A stretch of 64,000 nt of DNA from an uncultured Dokdonia sp. (GCF_947492535.1 NZ_CANLNH010000004.1:62001-126000), one strand, 5' to 3'. Shown: positions 9,478 to 18,249, counted from the first letter of the stretch. Program-made: numbers and translations. The notes: generated from the sequence alone by a model not told the origin.

Positions 9478-11385
9478 ATGAATTTATACCATATCCAAAA
9501 TCTCGAACATTATTTTCAAGTATATCGCCATTCTGTAGATCAGCCAGAGCAATTTTGGGAACAAATTGCTAAAAAGAATTTTGTTTGGCAAAAACCATGG
9601 AATACTGTTTTAAACTGGAATTCAGATACCGCAGAAGTTCGCTGGTTTGAAGGAGCACAACTCAATATTACAGAAAACTGTATAGACAGGCATTTAGAAA
9701 CTCGCGGAGATAAAACGGCTATTCTTTTTGAACCGAATAATCCTAAGGATCCTGCAGAACATATTACCTATAAAGAACTCCATACCCGCGTATGTAAATT
9801 TGCCAATGTATTAAAAGATAAAGGCATCAAAAAAGGAGATCGTATCTGTATTTATTTACCGATGATTCCTGAGCTCGCTATTGCAGTTTTAGCCTGCGCA
9901 CGTATTGGTGCGATACATTCGGTGGTATTTGCAGGGTTTTCGGCAACTGCACTCTCAACCCGTATTAATGATGCCAAGTGTAGCATGGTAATTACCAGTG
10001 ATGGCTCTTTTCGCGGAAGCAAAACCATAGACCTTAAAGGCATTGTAGATGAAGCCCTAGAAGAGACTCCTACTATAGAAAACGTGCTTGTTGTCAAAAG
10101 AATTCACTCAGACATCATGATAAAAGAAGGACGAGATCATTGGGTACAACCTTTAGTAGATGCAGCATCTGCTCACTGTCCTATTGAACTCATGGATGCA
10201 GAAGACCCTTTATTTATTTTGTATACATCAGGATCTACTGGAAAACCCAAAGGAATGGTACATACCACTGCAGGATATATGGTTTATAGCGCATATACAT
10301 TTAAGAATGTGTTCCAGTATGAAGAAGAAGATATCTATTGGTGTACGGCTGATATAGGATGGATTACTGGGCATAGTTATATTGTATACGGACCCTTAGC
10401 AAATGGTGCAACAACCGTGATGTATGAAGGCGTACCTTCCTATCCTGATTGGGGACGATTTTGGGAGATTGTTCAAAAGCATAAGATCACCCAATTTTAT
10501 ACGGCACCCACAGCGATACGCGCATTGGCCAAAGAGAATTTAGAATTTGTCGAAATATATAACCTCACTTCTCTGAAAGTTTTAGGTACCGTAGGCGAAC
10601 CAATTAACGAAGAAGCATGGCATTGGTATAATGATAACATCGGGAAGAAGCGAAGTCCCATTGTAGATACATGGTGGCAAACCGAAACGGGCGGTATTAT
10701 GATTAGTCCTATTCCATTTGCAACACCTACTATTCCTACATTTGCAACCTTGCCATTACCCGGTATTCAACCCGCATTGATGGATGAACATGGAAAGGAG
10801 ATAGAAGGCAACCAGGTCGACGGCCGTCTTTGTGTCAAATTTCCATGGCCATCCATGGCGCGAACTATTTGGGGAAATCACCAACGCTATATAGATACGT
10901 ATTTTTCCGCTTTCGCGAAAAAGTACTTCACCGGTGATGGCGCTTTTAGAGATGCCACAGGATATTACCGCATCACAGGTCGTGTAGACGATGTCATTAT
11001 TGTGTCAGGACATAATCTAGGAACTGCACCCATCGAAGATGCGATCAATGAACATCCCGCTGTCGCCGAAAGTGCCATTGTAGGCTTTCCACATGATATT
11101 AAAGGAAATGCACTATACGGATATGTGATTCTAAAAGAAACCGGCGAAACTAGAAATCACGACAATCTTCGTAAAGAAATCAATCAGGTCATTACTGAAA
11201 AAATAGGACCTATCGCTAAGCTTGATAAAATTCAATTTACCATAGGACTCCCTAAAACTCGCTCAGGAAAAATCATGCGTCGTATTCTTCGTAAAATTGC
11301 TCACGGCGAAAGCGATCAGCTAGGGGATATCAGCACATTACTCAACCCTGAAGTGGTGGAAGCGGTGATACAGGAAGCATTGTAA
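9478..11385 (+). CDS. acs: Acetyl-CoA synthetase (AMP-forming)
   Basis: A 635-residue cytosolic enzyme converting acetate, ATP and CoA to acetyl-CoA. Full-length family features: N-terminal ACAS_N region (YRHSVDQPEQFWEQIAKK), P-loop YTSGSTGKPKGMVHT, WWQTETGG, the hinge region YRITGRVDDVIIVSGHNLGTAPIE, and K598 in TRSGKIMRRILR, the lysine acetylated in many ACS enzymes. The palindrome core at 10908-10920 is read as SAFAKK. It replaces the usual FSTFPGK before YFTGDG without changing the length. A hairpin with a T-run after the stop is a likely terminator. Confidence 0.96.
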   Translation: MNLYHIQNLEHYFQVYRHSVDQPEQFWEQIAKKNFVWQKPWNTVLNWNSDTAEVRWFEGAQLNITENCIDRHLETRGDKTAILFEPNNPKDPAEHITYKELHTRVCKFANVLKDKGIKKGDRICIYLPMIPELAIAVLACARIGAIHSVVFAGFSATALSTRINDAKCSMVITSDGSFRGSKTIDLKGIVDEALEETPTIENVLVVKRIHSDIMIKEGRDHWVQPLVDAASAHCPIELMDAEDPLFILYTSGSTGKPKGMVHTTAGYMVYSAYTFKNVFQYEEEDIYWCTADIGWITGHSYIVYGPLANGATTVMYEGVPSYPDWGRFWEIVQKHKITQFYTAPTAIRALAKENLEFVEIYNLTSLKVLGTVGEPINEEAWHWYNDNIGKKRSPIVDTWWQTETGGIMISPIPFATPTIPTFATLPLPGIQPALMDEHGKEIEGNQVDGRLCVKFPWPSMARTIWGNHQRYIDTYFSAFAKKYFTGDGAFRDATGYYRITGRVDDVIIVSGHNLGTAPIEDAINEHPAVAESAIVGFPHDIKGNALYGYVILKETGETRNHDNLRKEINQVITEKIGPIAKLDKIQFTIGLPKTRSGKIMRRILRKIAHGESDQLGDISTLLNPEVVEAVIQEAL

Positions 11386-11422
11386 TCCCTCATTACTGAA
11401 ACAAGTTTAGCACAGGCTCTAG

Positions 11423-11451
11423 CCTTCTCCCTTGAAGAGAAGGGATTTTTT
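11423..11451 (+). terminator. Probable terminator after acs
   Basis: CCTTCTC and GAGAAGG form a 7-bp stem with a 7-nt loop, followed by GATTTTTT. It lies 38 bp after the acs stop. The hairpin itself belongs to the CTCTCCC/GGGAGAG intergenic repeat class seen at several gene ends here. Confidence 0.6.
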
Positions 11452-11639
11452 GGTGATTTCGCTTTCGCGAAATGGTGACGAATGTATCTTATTATTCGTC
11501 TATAAGTACTATTGTCACACATAGCCTATCGAAGTGCTCGATTTTAAAACTAAAATGTATGGATTTCCCCTCTATGAAGAGGGGAGTAAGGGGTGTGTGA
11601 TCTATTCATGTAATAAAATCTCATTCTTATCTCTAAATC

Positions 11640-11683
11640 AAAAATAGAGTAGTACTCTAATTTAGAGTGTTACTCTATTTTTC
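11640..11683. terminator. Strong bidirectional terminator-like hairpin
   Basis: A near-perfect stem of about 20 bp (AAAATAGAGTAGTACTCTAA pairing with TTTAGAGTGTTACTCTATTT) with A and T runs on the two sides. It lies over 250 bp past acs, with no annotated gene ending at it on either strand. Confidence 0.6.
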
Positions 11684-11833
11684 TTCTTTTTAGTTTAATT
11701 AGAAACTGAAATGATTGAATTAATTAATTTATGTAAAATATTTATTATTAGATATTTACATATTTTTGAAGTAGAATATTGATAACAAATAATCTATCGC
11801 CTAAAATTTGACATATCCCTTTTTTTTGATATC

Positions 11834-11841
11834 TATTTTTG
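11834..11841 (+). promoter_or_regulatory. Predicted -7 promoter element (TATTTTTG)
   Basis: Matches the Bacteroidetes TAnnTTTG consensus. It lies about 70 bp before the 34-aa ORF at 11911 and leaves room for a structured leader. Confidence 0.4.
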
Positions 11842-11910
11842 GATTGAATGTTCAAAAGGAGATTCTGAAAATCCTTTAAAGAGTAAGAATAATTCATAAA
11901 TTATAAAATT

Positions 11911-12015
11911 ATGAAAGGCTTTAAAAATGGCTATAAACCTACACAGCAAGATTTAGATAATCGCGCTAATCACCTGAATCCTAATAATAAATTATATAAA
12001 GGGAAGAAAAAATGA
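11911..12015 (+). CDS. 34-aa small protein with DNRANHLNPNN motif
   Basis: A short ORF: MKGFKNGYKPTQQDLDNRAN followed by HLNPNNKLYKGKKK. It is flanked by a TATTTTTG promoter element upstream and a perfect 9-bp hairpin just after the stop, so it looks like an independent transcription unit. The 'NRAN-x-LNPNN' pattern recalls short ORFs I associate with many bacteria, but I cannot name a family or function. The protein is basic at the C-terminus. It could be regulatory or cargo-like; coding status is inferred from its context. Confidence 0.5.
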   Translation: MKGFKNGYKPTQQDLDNRANHLNPNNKLYKGKKK

Positions 12016-12029
12016 TGTTGAATTTATAT

Positions 12030-12057
12030 GAGACGACTGTAATATCATAGTCGTCTC
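12030..12057 (+). terminator. Hairpin after the 34-aa ORF
   Basis: GAGACGACT and AGTCGTCTC form a perfect 9-bp stem with a 10-nt loop. The following ATTAAAT is only weakly T-rich. It separates the small ORF from the gene at 12070. Confidence 0.55.
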
Positions 12058-12069
12058 ATTAAATAGATA

Positions 12070-12897
12070 ATGATGAAATTATTATTTGAAAGTATACATA
12101 ATTATTACGTAAAAAATATCCATTTAATTGAAGAATTTGCTTTAGTTTTTTTGGCTGCTAAACATGGTACACCCGAAGCTGTTCAAGCCGTTCTTCAAAA
12201 TGTAAAGGAACGTTCAGAGACTAATGAGCAGTTTTTTGATATTTTATTGAGAGAAGAGTTTTATCTGTCAGAGATAAAATGTATAGGAGAACCTATTGAA
12301 AATGCTGATAATATGTCAGAGGTGTTTCTTAATTTATACAAAAGCAATATGATGTATAAGACATTGGAATTTGAAGAGTTAGGAGCTATTTTGAGAAAGA
12401 TGACTGCAATTCCAGTATTCGGAATTATAGGAGCAGCTATTATAGGAATAATTGATGTACTCAAAATAACAAAAGTTCCAATATCAAAAGTAAGAGAAGA
12501 AATAGGTATAGAACACCGTGATACATTTGCAAAGTGGTTGACGTATTATTTTCCTAAAGGTCAGTATACTAAAGAAGGAAAAGAAGTTCCTATGTACAAA
12601 GGGAAGAAAACGATGAGTCTATATGACTATATAAAACTATATAATTTTTTTCTTGGAACTGATCAGAAACAAGAGGGTTGTAAGCCTACTAGCTTAGAAA
12701 TTATTAATCGTATTAAAAATAGAATAATTGTTAGTAAAGACGATTTAAAAAAGCAGAAAAAGAAACGAAGTAAAGCTTTAAAAGAGGCAATTAATTTTCT
12801 TAATGAAGAAGAAGAACATGCAGAAAATCCTATTCCCAATGCAAATAAATACCCATACAGTATTGCATTACGTATTGGAGAAGTAATGGATTTGTGA
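12070..12897 (+). CDS. 275-aa protein of unknown function
   Basis: No family recognised. It has no signal peptide. The N-terminal third is predicted helical (HLIEEFALVFLAAKHGTPEAVQAVL). A short glycine/isoleucine-rich hydrophobic stretch lies near residues 117-135 (VFGIIGAAIIGIIDVL). The C-terminal third is charged, with a lysine cluster (KKQKKKRSK) and an acidic run (NEEEEHAE). ATG-ATG at the start leaves two equal start choices. It is followed 71 bp later by a secreted protein gene, and the base composition is AT-rich. Adjacent genes are equally obscure, so no function is proposed. Confidence 0.7.
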   Translation: MMKLLFESIHNYYVKNIHLIEEFALVFLAAKHGTPEAVQAVLQNVKERSETNEQFFDILLREEFYLSEIKCIGEPIENADNMSEVFLNLYKSNMMYKTLEFEELGAILRKMTAIPVFGIIGAAIIGIIDVLKITKVPISKVREEIGIEHRDTFAKWLTYYFPKGQYTKEGKEVPMYKGKKTMSLYDYIKLYNFFLGTDQKQEGCKPTSLEIINRIKNRIIVSKDDLKKQKKKRSKALKEAINFLNEEEEHAENPIPNANKYPYSIALRIGEVMDL

Positions 12898-12968
12898 TGA
12901 ATACCCTTTATTGGGTATATTTTATATGGTTAGATATTCTATTTTTGAGATGAAATAAATTGTTTATT

Positions 12969-14660
12969 ATGAAACATCTTCAAAAATGTATCTATCTATT
13001 TTTAGTACTAATTACAGCTAGTATACATGCGCAGCAAACACCAACGAACAATACAACAACTAAGACACTAAAATTAACATCAGACGGGAGTATTGAAAAT
13101 ATAGATGATGTTTATTTTGATGCAAACAAACTAGTTTCAAACTTTTCTTTTACTGAACTAGTATTTAGAGATTTAAATTACTTGATTGTAGGTGAAAATA
13201 CTCCAAATCAAGGTTTTGACTATTCTCTAAGTAATGATAAATCAACAATTACATTGAGTGGAGCCATCCCTAAAGTATTTAATAAGTTTTTACTCACAGT
13301 AGATGGAGAATTTACTTCTGATGATGGGGTTTATTTTTTTGATAATGATAACGGAAGTACAAGTGCCACCTTAACTACTAATATCTTTATTCCATTTGGA
13401 GGAGGTAGAAAGTATAATTCTATAAAAAATGAACATGTACAATTGGCTATTTTACAAAATGAACTAGAAAAGAGAGCCATTATAGAAAAAGTTATAAAAG
13501 AATATAAAACGGCATTAGCAAAAATGAAATTCTTAAAACTCCCAGTATCCATTGCAGATACTATAGATGAAAAAAGAGTTAAAAAAAGAAATCACCTTTA
13601 TATTTACGAAAAATTTGAAAAAACAATCAAAGAAAAATTTGGATACCATATTGATGATTCTTCACTTGCTATAAACCTTTCTCAGAAATATGGAACCGAT
13701 GTATCAAATACTTCGAATATTACATATTTAAAAAAAGATAGCATTGTTGAAATAGATAGTATTATACCCAGTCGTTCAAAAACAAAGATTACAACGACTC
13801 AAGTTCCAGTCTTTAAAAAAGATGATAAGGATATGGCTGAACAAATCGCGTATGCTGTAACTGAAACGAAAGCGACCTCAAAGCTTAATGCATTAAAAGT
13901 AATCCAAGAGTTTAAAGCTTCTTTAGTACAATTAGATTCTATTGAGACAGCTTTAAAAACTAAAGAAATTGAAGTTGCACAAAAATTATGGAATACAAAA
14001 AAAGCACATTTTATAGGAATATCTCCTTTCTATAAACGAGAAAGTCTTCCTATCTATGAATTTAATGAAACAACATCACTATCAGATAATCTAGAGAGAG
14101 TACGAGGAGATGTATATGGAGCAACAATTTCATATAATTACTTTCGTCAATCTGGAGTTCCAGATTCTTTTTTTAGAAGAGTTTATTTTAGAGTAAGTAA
14201 TACTTTAGAACGCACATCAAACTTTTCAGATTTTACGAGCCAAGATTTTCAAGTTATTCTACCGACAGGAGATATGATAGGAGATAGCCCAATTACAACA
14301 ACACAAAATATAACAGGATATACAAATGCTAATGGAATAGACTATGACTATGGTTTTTCTATAGCAGGTCAAGCTGAAGTTTATTTGTATCCTTATAATG
14401 ATTATGTAGGTGTTTTTGGGGTTGTAGGTTATAGAAAACGTTTTGGAATAGAAGGAGAAATAAGTGACCGTACAGAAAGATATAATTTACGTTTAGGAAC
14501 CTTATTTAATTTAAAAAATAAATCAAAAAAGACAAATTTATTGACATTACAAATCTTTGCAGATCGAAGTGATTTATCAAAATCTCCAGATGGATCTGAC
14601 CAAAATTTGAGATTTGGATTTAATGTAGGTTTACCAGTTAATTTTTCTTCACAATTATAA
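12969..14660 (+). CDS. Secreted, probably outer-membrane, protein of unknown function
   Basis: A 563-residue protein with a signal peptide (MKHLQKCIYLFLVLITASIH then AQQ). The ATG at 12969 is preferred over a TTG at 12960. The middle (about 160-340) is helical, lysine/glutamate-rich and repetitive (KALKVIQEFKASLVQL), possibly a coiled coil. The last 200 residues alternate aromatic and polar residues (YGATISYNYFRQSG, YGFSIAGQAEVYLYPYNDYV) and end in FGFNVGLPVNFSSQL, as expected for a small beta-barrel. No receptor plug or TonB box is seen. Function unknown. Confidence 0.75.
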   Translation: MKHLQKCIYLFLVLITASIHAQQTPTNNTTTKTLKLTSDGSIENIDDVYFDANKLVSNFSFTELVFRDLNYLIVGENTPNQGFDYSLSNDKSTITLSGAIPKVFNKFLLTVDGEFTSDDGVYFFDNDNGSTSATLTTNIFIPFGGGRKYNSIKNEHVQLAILQNELEKRAIIEKVIKEYKTALAKMKFLKLPVSIADTIDEKRVKKRNHLYIYEKFEKTIKEKFGYHIDDSSLAINLSQKYGTDVSNTSNITYLKKDSIVEIDSIIPSRSKTKITTTQVPVFKKDDKDMAEQIAYAVTETKATSKLNALKVIQEFKASLVQLDSIETALKTKEIEVAQKLWNTKKAHFIGISPFYKRESLPIYEFNETTSLSDNLERVRGDVYGATISYNYFRQSGVPDSFFRRVYFRVSNTLERTSNFSDFTSQDFQVILPTGDMIGDSPITTTQNITGYTNANGIDYDYGFSIAGQAEVYLYPYNDYVGVFGVVGYRKRFGIEGEISDRTERYNLRLGTLFNLKNKSKKTNLLTLQIFADRSDLSKSPDGSDQNLRFGFNVGLPVNFSSQL

Positions 14661-15046
14661 ATCTATCATACATTTTTAGAAGCTTCTCTTCACAGTTTTC
14701 TGTAATAGAAGTTTTGTTTTCTAATTCGGGACTTCGATACAATTTACGCTTCTGCGAAAATCACTCAGCCGCCTTACATGTAGATTCATAAAGTGGAGTT
14801 GCTTGTATAGTTAGTATCACAGGACATTGAGTGATTTATAAAGTGCGGAAAGCACTTTATAAATTGTACCGAAATGCCGTCTCCTCATTCCCTAACCTCT
14901 TCTTACGGAAACCCGTAAAATAACTCTTCCTAGAAAAGCGTATCTTCACATTTCAAGATTCACCCCCTAAATTCAAAGTAAAATTGTATTACTAAGCATA
15001 GCTGTGTTAAAGTATTACTTATGTTAATTTGAATTAAAATTATAAA
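14661..15046. other. Noncoding stretch with an inverted hairpin pair
   Basis: 386 bp without a credible ORF. It contains the repeat pair at 14728-14879, and a possible -7 element (TTAATTTG, about 15024-15031) before the membrane-protein gene. Confidence 0.5.
14728..14879. repeat. GGACATTGAGTG-family inverted hairpin pair
   Basis: Two units face each other. The left unit (14728-14773, reverse orientation) reads CGGGACTTCGATACAATTT ... AAAATCACTCAG. The right unit (14821-14879) reads AGGACATTGAGTGATTT, a hairpin, then AAATTGTACCGAAATGCCG. The inner hairpin of the right unit pairs AAAGTGC with GCACTTT, while the flanks are conserved among copies at 16797-16929, 18250-18299 and 21701-21749. The arrangement resembles REP/BIME elements. 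Confidence 0.75.
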
Positions 15047-16348
15047 ATGGTAATAGGTTTAGGTTCAATTTGTGTTGGGGTAGTTCTTTTATTTATAGAT
15101 TTTTATTCTGAAACTCAGATAAAAAATTATGGCTCAATAATCGAACGATTAGTTTATTTAATCAATATTAAGTCATTGTTTAACATATTAAAACTAATAT
15201 TTCTTCTCTATGCATTGTTGCTTCTTTTTGACGCTCCTCCCTTAGATTACATTAACAAGTCGTTGGATGTGCCTCTTATAGGCCTTTATCTTAATGGTAT
15301 ATTAATAGCTGGTTTTATTTCAATATTTATAACTCTTTATAATTCTAAGTCAATATCACGACAATTTGGAAACTATTATTTAAATATAAATTTCTCAAAA
15401 ATAAATACTTTATTTTCTAATCTCCAATATTTAACTTACAGATTGGTTTCATTTTCATTAGTTTTTTTTCTTTTTATTTTTGTGTTTAGATCATTGAAAA
15501 ATTTAGAAATTTCTTTTAAAATCAGGGATTTAGGAATTTTTGATTGGATTGTAGTAAACACAGGAAGTGTAGACAATTATAATAAAGGAGTTTATTTTTC
15601 TCTTATTCTCACAGTATTTATATTCTTTATTTTTAATAATGCTTTTTTGAAAAGGGAAAGCACATTTTTTGAATATAGAATTATAAGATGGAGTTTTTTA
15701 AAATATTTTTTTATATCTGTAGTCTTAGCAATAGGTTTGTTTTTTGGTTTTTTTTCAATATTTAATGGTATATATAATCTTTTAAATATTGGTTTTTCTG
15801 AATGGGTTAATAAGGAAAATGTATTAGGAGTATTACCAATTAGGATATCTTCAATACTTATTTTGTTTTATTTAATGTCTTATATATATAAAGAGGTCTT
15901 AAATAAAAGCTTATTTTCTTTTCTTATAATTGCGATTTTACCTGTAAGAAATGACATTGAAAATAATGTGCAATCGGTTATAAATTTAAATAATAGTGAA
16001 ACACTTTTCTTTTGTCAAATATCATTTTATGTTGTGAATCTTGCATTAGCAGAAATGTTTATTATTTATGGTCACCAAAGTATATACTTAAGTATTCTGA
16101 ATTTTTCTATTCTTTTTATTATTGATGACTTTAAGCTGATAGATGATTACACGAGAAGGTTTGGTAGTATCTTAAAATTTCACTTTTTAAGATTAACTAT
16201 TTTTAATTTGATAATGATCTCTACTTCTATTACGGTTTTAATTACTTATAGTTTCTATTGGCATTTGACTATCTATTTTTTGTTACTTATAATTTTAGGG
16301 TTTTATTATTTTAAAAATTTACATTATTACAGATTGTCATATTACTGA
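15047..16348 (+). CDS. Polytopic inner-membrane protein of unknown function
   Basis: 433 residues, with about 10-12 hydrophobic helices spread over its length and very Phe/Ile/Leu-rich. Short basic cytoplasmic-looking loops such as KRESTFFEYRIIRW and IYKEVLNKS occur. No transporter or enzyme family is recognised. The DNA is markedly more AT-rich than its neighbours, which may reflect hydrophobic codons, transfer, or both. It is bounded by repeat arrays on both sides. The start is the first ATG; nothing convincing extends upstream. Confidence 0.65.
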   Translation: MVIGLGSICVGVVLLFIDFYSETQIKNYGSIIERLVYLINIKSLFNILKLIFLLYALLLLFDAPPLDYINKSLDVPLIGLYLNGILIAGFISIFITLYNSKSISRQFGNYYLNINFSKINTLFSNLQYLTYRLVSFSLVFFLFIFVFRSLKNLEISFKIRDLGIFDWIVVNTGSVDNYNKGVYFSLILTVFIFFIFNNAFLKRESTFFEYRIIRWSFLKYFFISVVLAIGLFFGFFSIFNGIYNLLNIGFSEWVNKENVLGVLPIRISSILILFYLMSYIYKEVLNKSLFSFLIIAILPVRNDIENNVQSVINLNNSETLFFCQISFYVVNLALAEMFIIYGHQSIYLSILNFSILFIIDDFKLIDDYTRRFGSILKFHFLRLTIFNLIMISTSITVLITYSFYWHLTIYFLLLIILGFYYFKNLHYYRLSYY

Positions 16349-16447
16349 TGCTGAATTGTTTGTGAAGAATAAACTCTAAAATTATAAAACAAAACCCTAG
16401 TTAAAGACGATTATATTCAGAAACATAAATAACTAAAAACTTATCTT

Positions 16448-16732
16448 TCAATCCCCATACCCAATCCGCTCTCGTATCCCACCACTCGCGCGATGAATAA
16501 TCACATCGGCTTTTTTTCTTTTAGCGATAACTTTAGCTTTAGTAATAGCCGTACTCTGTTTTCGATGTTTGGAGGTGATCCGTTTATTTCCTTCACGGCG
16601 TACTGCCCAACCCTCCTCATACGGCACGACATGTTGGTGCCAAGTTCTAGCTCGTGAGGTGCCACTTAAACTTTCAGAGATGGCTTTTGCAAGATCTAAA
16701 ATGAGCTGTTTCCAGGACTTTTCTTTGGACAT
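16448..16732 (-). CDS. DUF2188 family protein
   Basis: A 94-residue basic cytosolic protein. The segment HQHVVPYEEGWAVRREGNKR ... TAITKAKVIAKRKKADVIIH is the DUF2188 pattern, in which the VxP..GWAV strand and the paired lysines are conserved. The C-terminal RASGGIRERIGYGD completes the usual end. Function is unknown for the family. It stands alone, facing the repeat pair at 16797. Confidence 0.82.
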   Translation of the reverse strand: MSKEKSWKQLILDLAKAISESLSGTSRARTWHQHVVPYEEGWAVRREGNKRITSKHRKQSTAITKAKVIAKRKKADVIIHRASGGIRERIGYGD

Positions 16733-16796
16733 AGTTCATGTAATTACATGATGTTCAATATACTATATTTTTAGAATGTTGGTCTATTTGATTATC

Positions 16797-16929
16797 CGGT
16801 CATTTCGGTACTATTTCAAAATCCTTTTTCAGGATTTTAAAATCACTCAATGTCCTATGTTTTTATTACAAAACAAAATGCAAGGACATTGAGTGTTTTG
16901 CTGAAAGCAAAATGCACCGAAATGCCGAC
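16797..16929. repeat. GGACATTGAGTG-family inverted hairpin pair
   Basis: The clearest full pair. The left unit (about 16797-16856) reads CATTTCGGTACTATTT, hairpin, AAAATCACTCAATGTCCT. The right unit (about 16881-16929) reads AAGGACATTGAGTGTTTTGC, TGAA, GCAAAATGCACCGAAATGCC. The inner stems differ between units but stay paired. It ends about 40 bp before the thioredoxin ATG, so it may lie in that gene's leader. Confidence 0.78.
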
Positions 16930-16971
16930 TTTGTTATACTATTTTTATATCCTTAATTTTACATCAAAAAA

Positions 16972-17268
16972 ATGAAATCCTCTTTTCAAACCATTATATC
17001 TAGTTCACCAACTGTTTTAGTTGACTTTTATGCCACATGGTGCGGTCCTTGTAAAACCTTAGGGCCTATCCTAGAACAAGTCAAAGATGAGCTAGGTGAT
17101 GCCGTTAAAATCATCAAAATAGACGTAGATAAAAACCAACCTCTAGCGACCAAATACCAAGTGCGCGGTGTCCCAACCATGATCCTATACAAAAACGGTA
17201 AACAAGTCTGGCGACAGTCGGGTGTAGTACAAAAAGAACAGTTAAAGCAAGTGATTACGTCTAGTTAG
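16972..17268 (+). CDS. Thioredoxin
   Basis: A 98-residue cytosolic dithiol oxidoreductase. The active site WCGPCK gives C24 and C27. The cis-proline motif GVPTMILYKNGK and the strand LVDFYATWC are complete. It is a single gene without thioredoxin reductase beside it. The role (ribonucleotide reductase, peroxiredoxin or general disulfide reduction) is from family knowledge. Confidence 0.95.
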   Translation: MKSSFQTIISSSPTVLVDFYATWCGPCKTLGPILEQVKDELGDAVKIIKIDVDKNQPLATKYQVRGVPTMILYKNGKQVWRQSGVVQKEQLKQVITSS

Positions 17269-17280
17269 TAATAACAAATT

Positions 17281-17360
17281 AATTCCCGCGAAGGCGGGAA
17301 TCTGATTCTTTTTTACATTAAGTTTCAGAGCTTAGGATTTCCACCTTCGCGGGAATGAAA
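17281..17360. repeat. Inverted pair of CCCGCGAAGGCGGG hairpins
   Basis: ATTCCCGCGAAGGCGGGAAT lies at 17281-17301 and is itself a hairpin. CCACCTTCGCGGGAATG at about 17340-17357 matches half of it in reverse. They follow the thioredoxin stop and probably end transcription. A related copy is embedded in the VOC-CYTH gene at 35589-35610. Confidence 0.65.
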
Positions 17361-17447
17361 AAAGAATCCATAAGCCTAATAAAACCAATTCAATTCTTCA
17401 TAGATAAATTAAAGCGTATTTTTACATTATGATGAGATTTCCAACGG

Positions 17448-17475
17448 AGTTTATGCTGAGCATAGTCGAAGTGTG
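17448..17475. repeat. Dispersed repeat of the GCTGAGCATAGTCGAAG type
   Basis: TTTATGCTGAGCATAGTCGA then AGTG. Similar intergenic sequence (TTTATACTGAGTTTGCCGAAG) occurs at about 38531-38553. Sequences of this type are common in Bacteroidetes intergenic regions. It lies about 20 bp before the ThiE-like gene. Confidence 0.55.
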
Positions 17476-17495
17476 GGAATGAAGACAAACATACT

Positions 17496-18095
17496 ATGAT
17501 CCTCCTTATATCTCCAGAACAAACCAGCAATACTGAAATCAAAACCCTACATCAACTCTTTGAAGCAGGATTAGAACACTTCCATTTTAGAAAACCAAAT
17601 GCTTCGTTAGATCAGCATCGTGCCTACTTAGATCAAGTCGATCCGCAGTATTATCAATATATGATGACACATAATTTTCATCACGAACTCACTGCTGAAT
17701 TCCCGTTAAAAGGAATTCATCTGGAAGAACGTAAATGGCGTGTACAAGGCGATCAATTAGAAAGCTATGTAACCTCCTTTACAGATAAAGAGTTTGTGGT
17801 GAGTAGTTCCTATCACGAACCTGAAGACCTCGCAGCGCAATCAGTAGCTTTTGCCTACCATCTGCTCAGTCCTGTATTTTCGGCCATTTCTAAGAGTGAT
17901 ATGAAAGGCAGAGGATTTGATGTGAGAGACATCCCTAAATTTATAGCAGGCATGGGCGGTATCAATGCACAAACCACTCCAGAAGCCGTCAAACTCGGTT
18001 TCAAAGGCGTAGGCGCACTAGGTGGCGTTTGGAATGCCCCTGATCCCGTACAAGCGTTTAAAGAAATGCAATCCGCTTTCCTATCTGTCGAATAG
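17496..18095 (+). CDS. Thiamine phosphate synthase-like (ThiE/TenI superfamily) protein
   Basis: A 199-residue TIM-barrel protein. It begins with the strand ILLISPE, has the substrate-binding FHFRKPNAS near residue 30, and ends with a phosphate-binding GMGGINAQTTPEAVKLGFKG typical of TENI proteins. Thiamine phosphate synthase joins HMP-PP and thiazole phosphate. Several family residues are divergent and no other thi gene is nearby, so a TenI-like or sulfur-related role remains possible. Confidence 0.75.
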   Translation: MILLISPEQTSNTEIKTLHQLFEAGLEHFHFRKPNASLDQHRAYLDQVDPQYYQYMMTHNFHHELTAEFPLKGIHLEERKWRVQGDQLESYVTSFTDKEFVVSSSYHEPEDLAAQSVAFAYHLLSPVFSAISKSDMKGRGFDVRDIPKFIAGMGGINAQTTPEAVKLGFKGVGALGGVWNAPDPVQAFKEMQSAFLSVE

Positions 18096-18220
18096 GCAGG
18101 CGCGAAATCGAGCTTGTAAGAATAGTATTTCCTCTCACTCTGCGAGAGTATGAAGGTGAGGGTTTTGAAGGAATACCTTCATCTCAACATTCTCCCCGAG
18201 GCATAATTACCCAATGACCT
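18093..18220. repeat. Mixed repeat remnants
   Basis: CGCGAAATCGAGCTTGTAAG at about 18101-18120 is the reverse complement of the inner arm of the long palindrome-bounded repeat. CCTCTCACTCTGCGAGAG at about 18131-18148 and the following AAGGTGAGGG are another common intergenic repeat class. No gene is seen. Confidence 0.45.
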
Positions 18221-18249
18221 ACGATTCTCTTTCTATTAAAACCAGAAGC

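Larger units (their letters stand above)
11386..11910. other. Noncoding stretch after acs
   Basis: No credible gene. It holds the acs terminator, a palindrome core at 11460-11472, a CCCCTCT/AGAGGGG hairpin at about 11574-11592, a strong bidirectional terminator at 11640-11683, and the promoter and leader of the 34-aa ORF (hairpin AAAGGA/TCCTTT at about 11854-11879). Confidence 0.5.

Noticed and set aside
17281-17360. Inverted hairpin pair after thioredoxin as a small RNA gene
   Set aside because: No promoter signal was seen; it matches a dispersed repeat class and lies where a terminator is expected.
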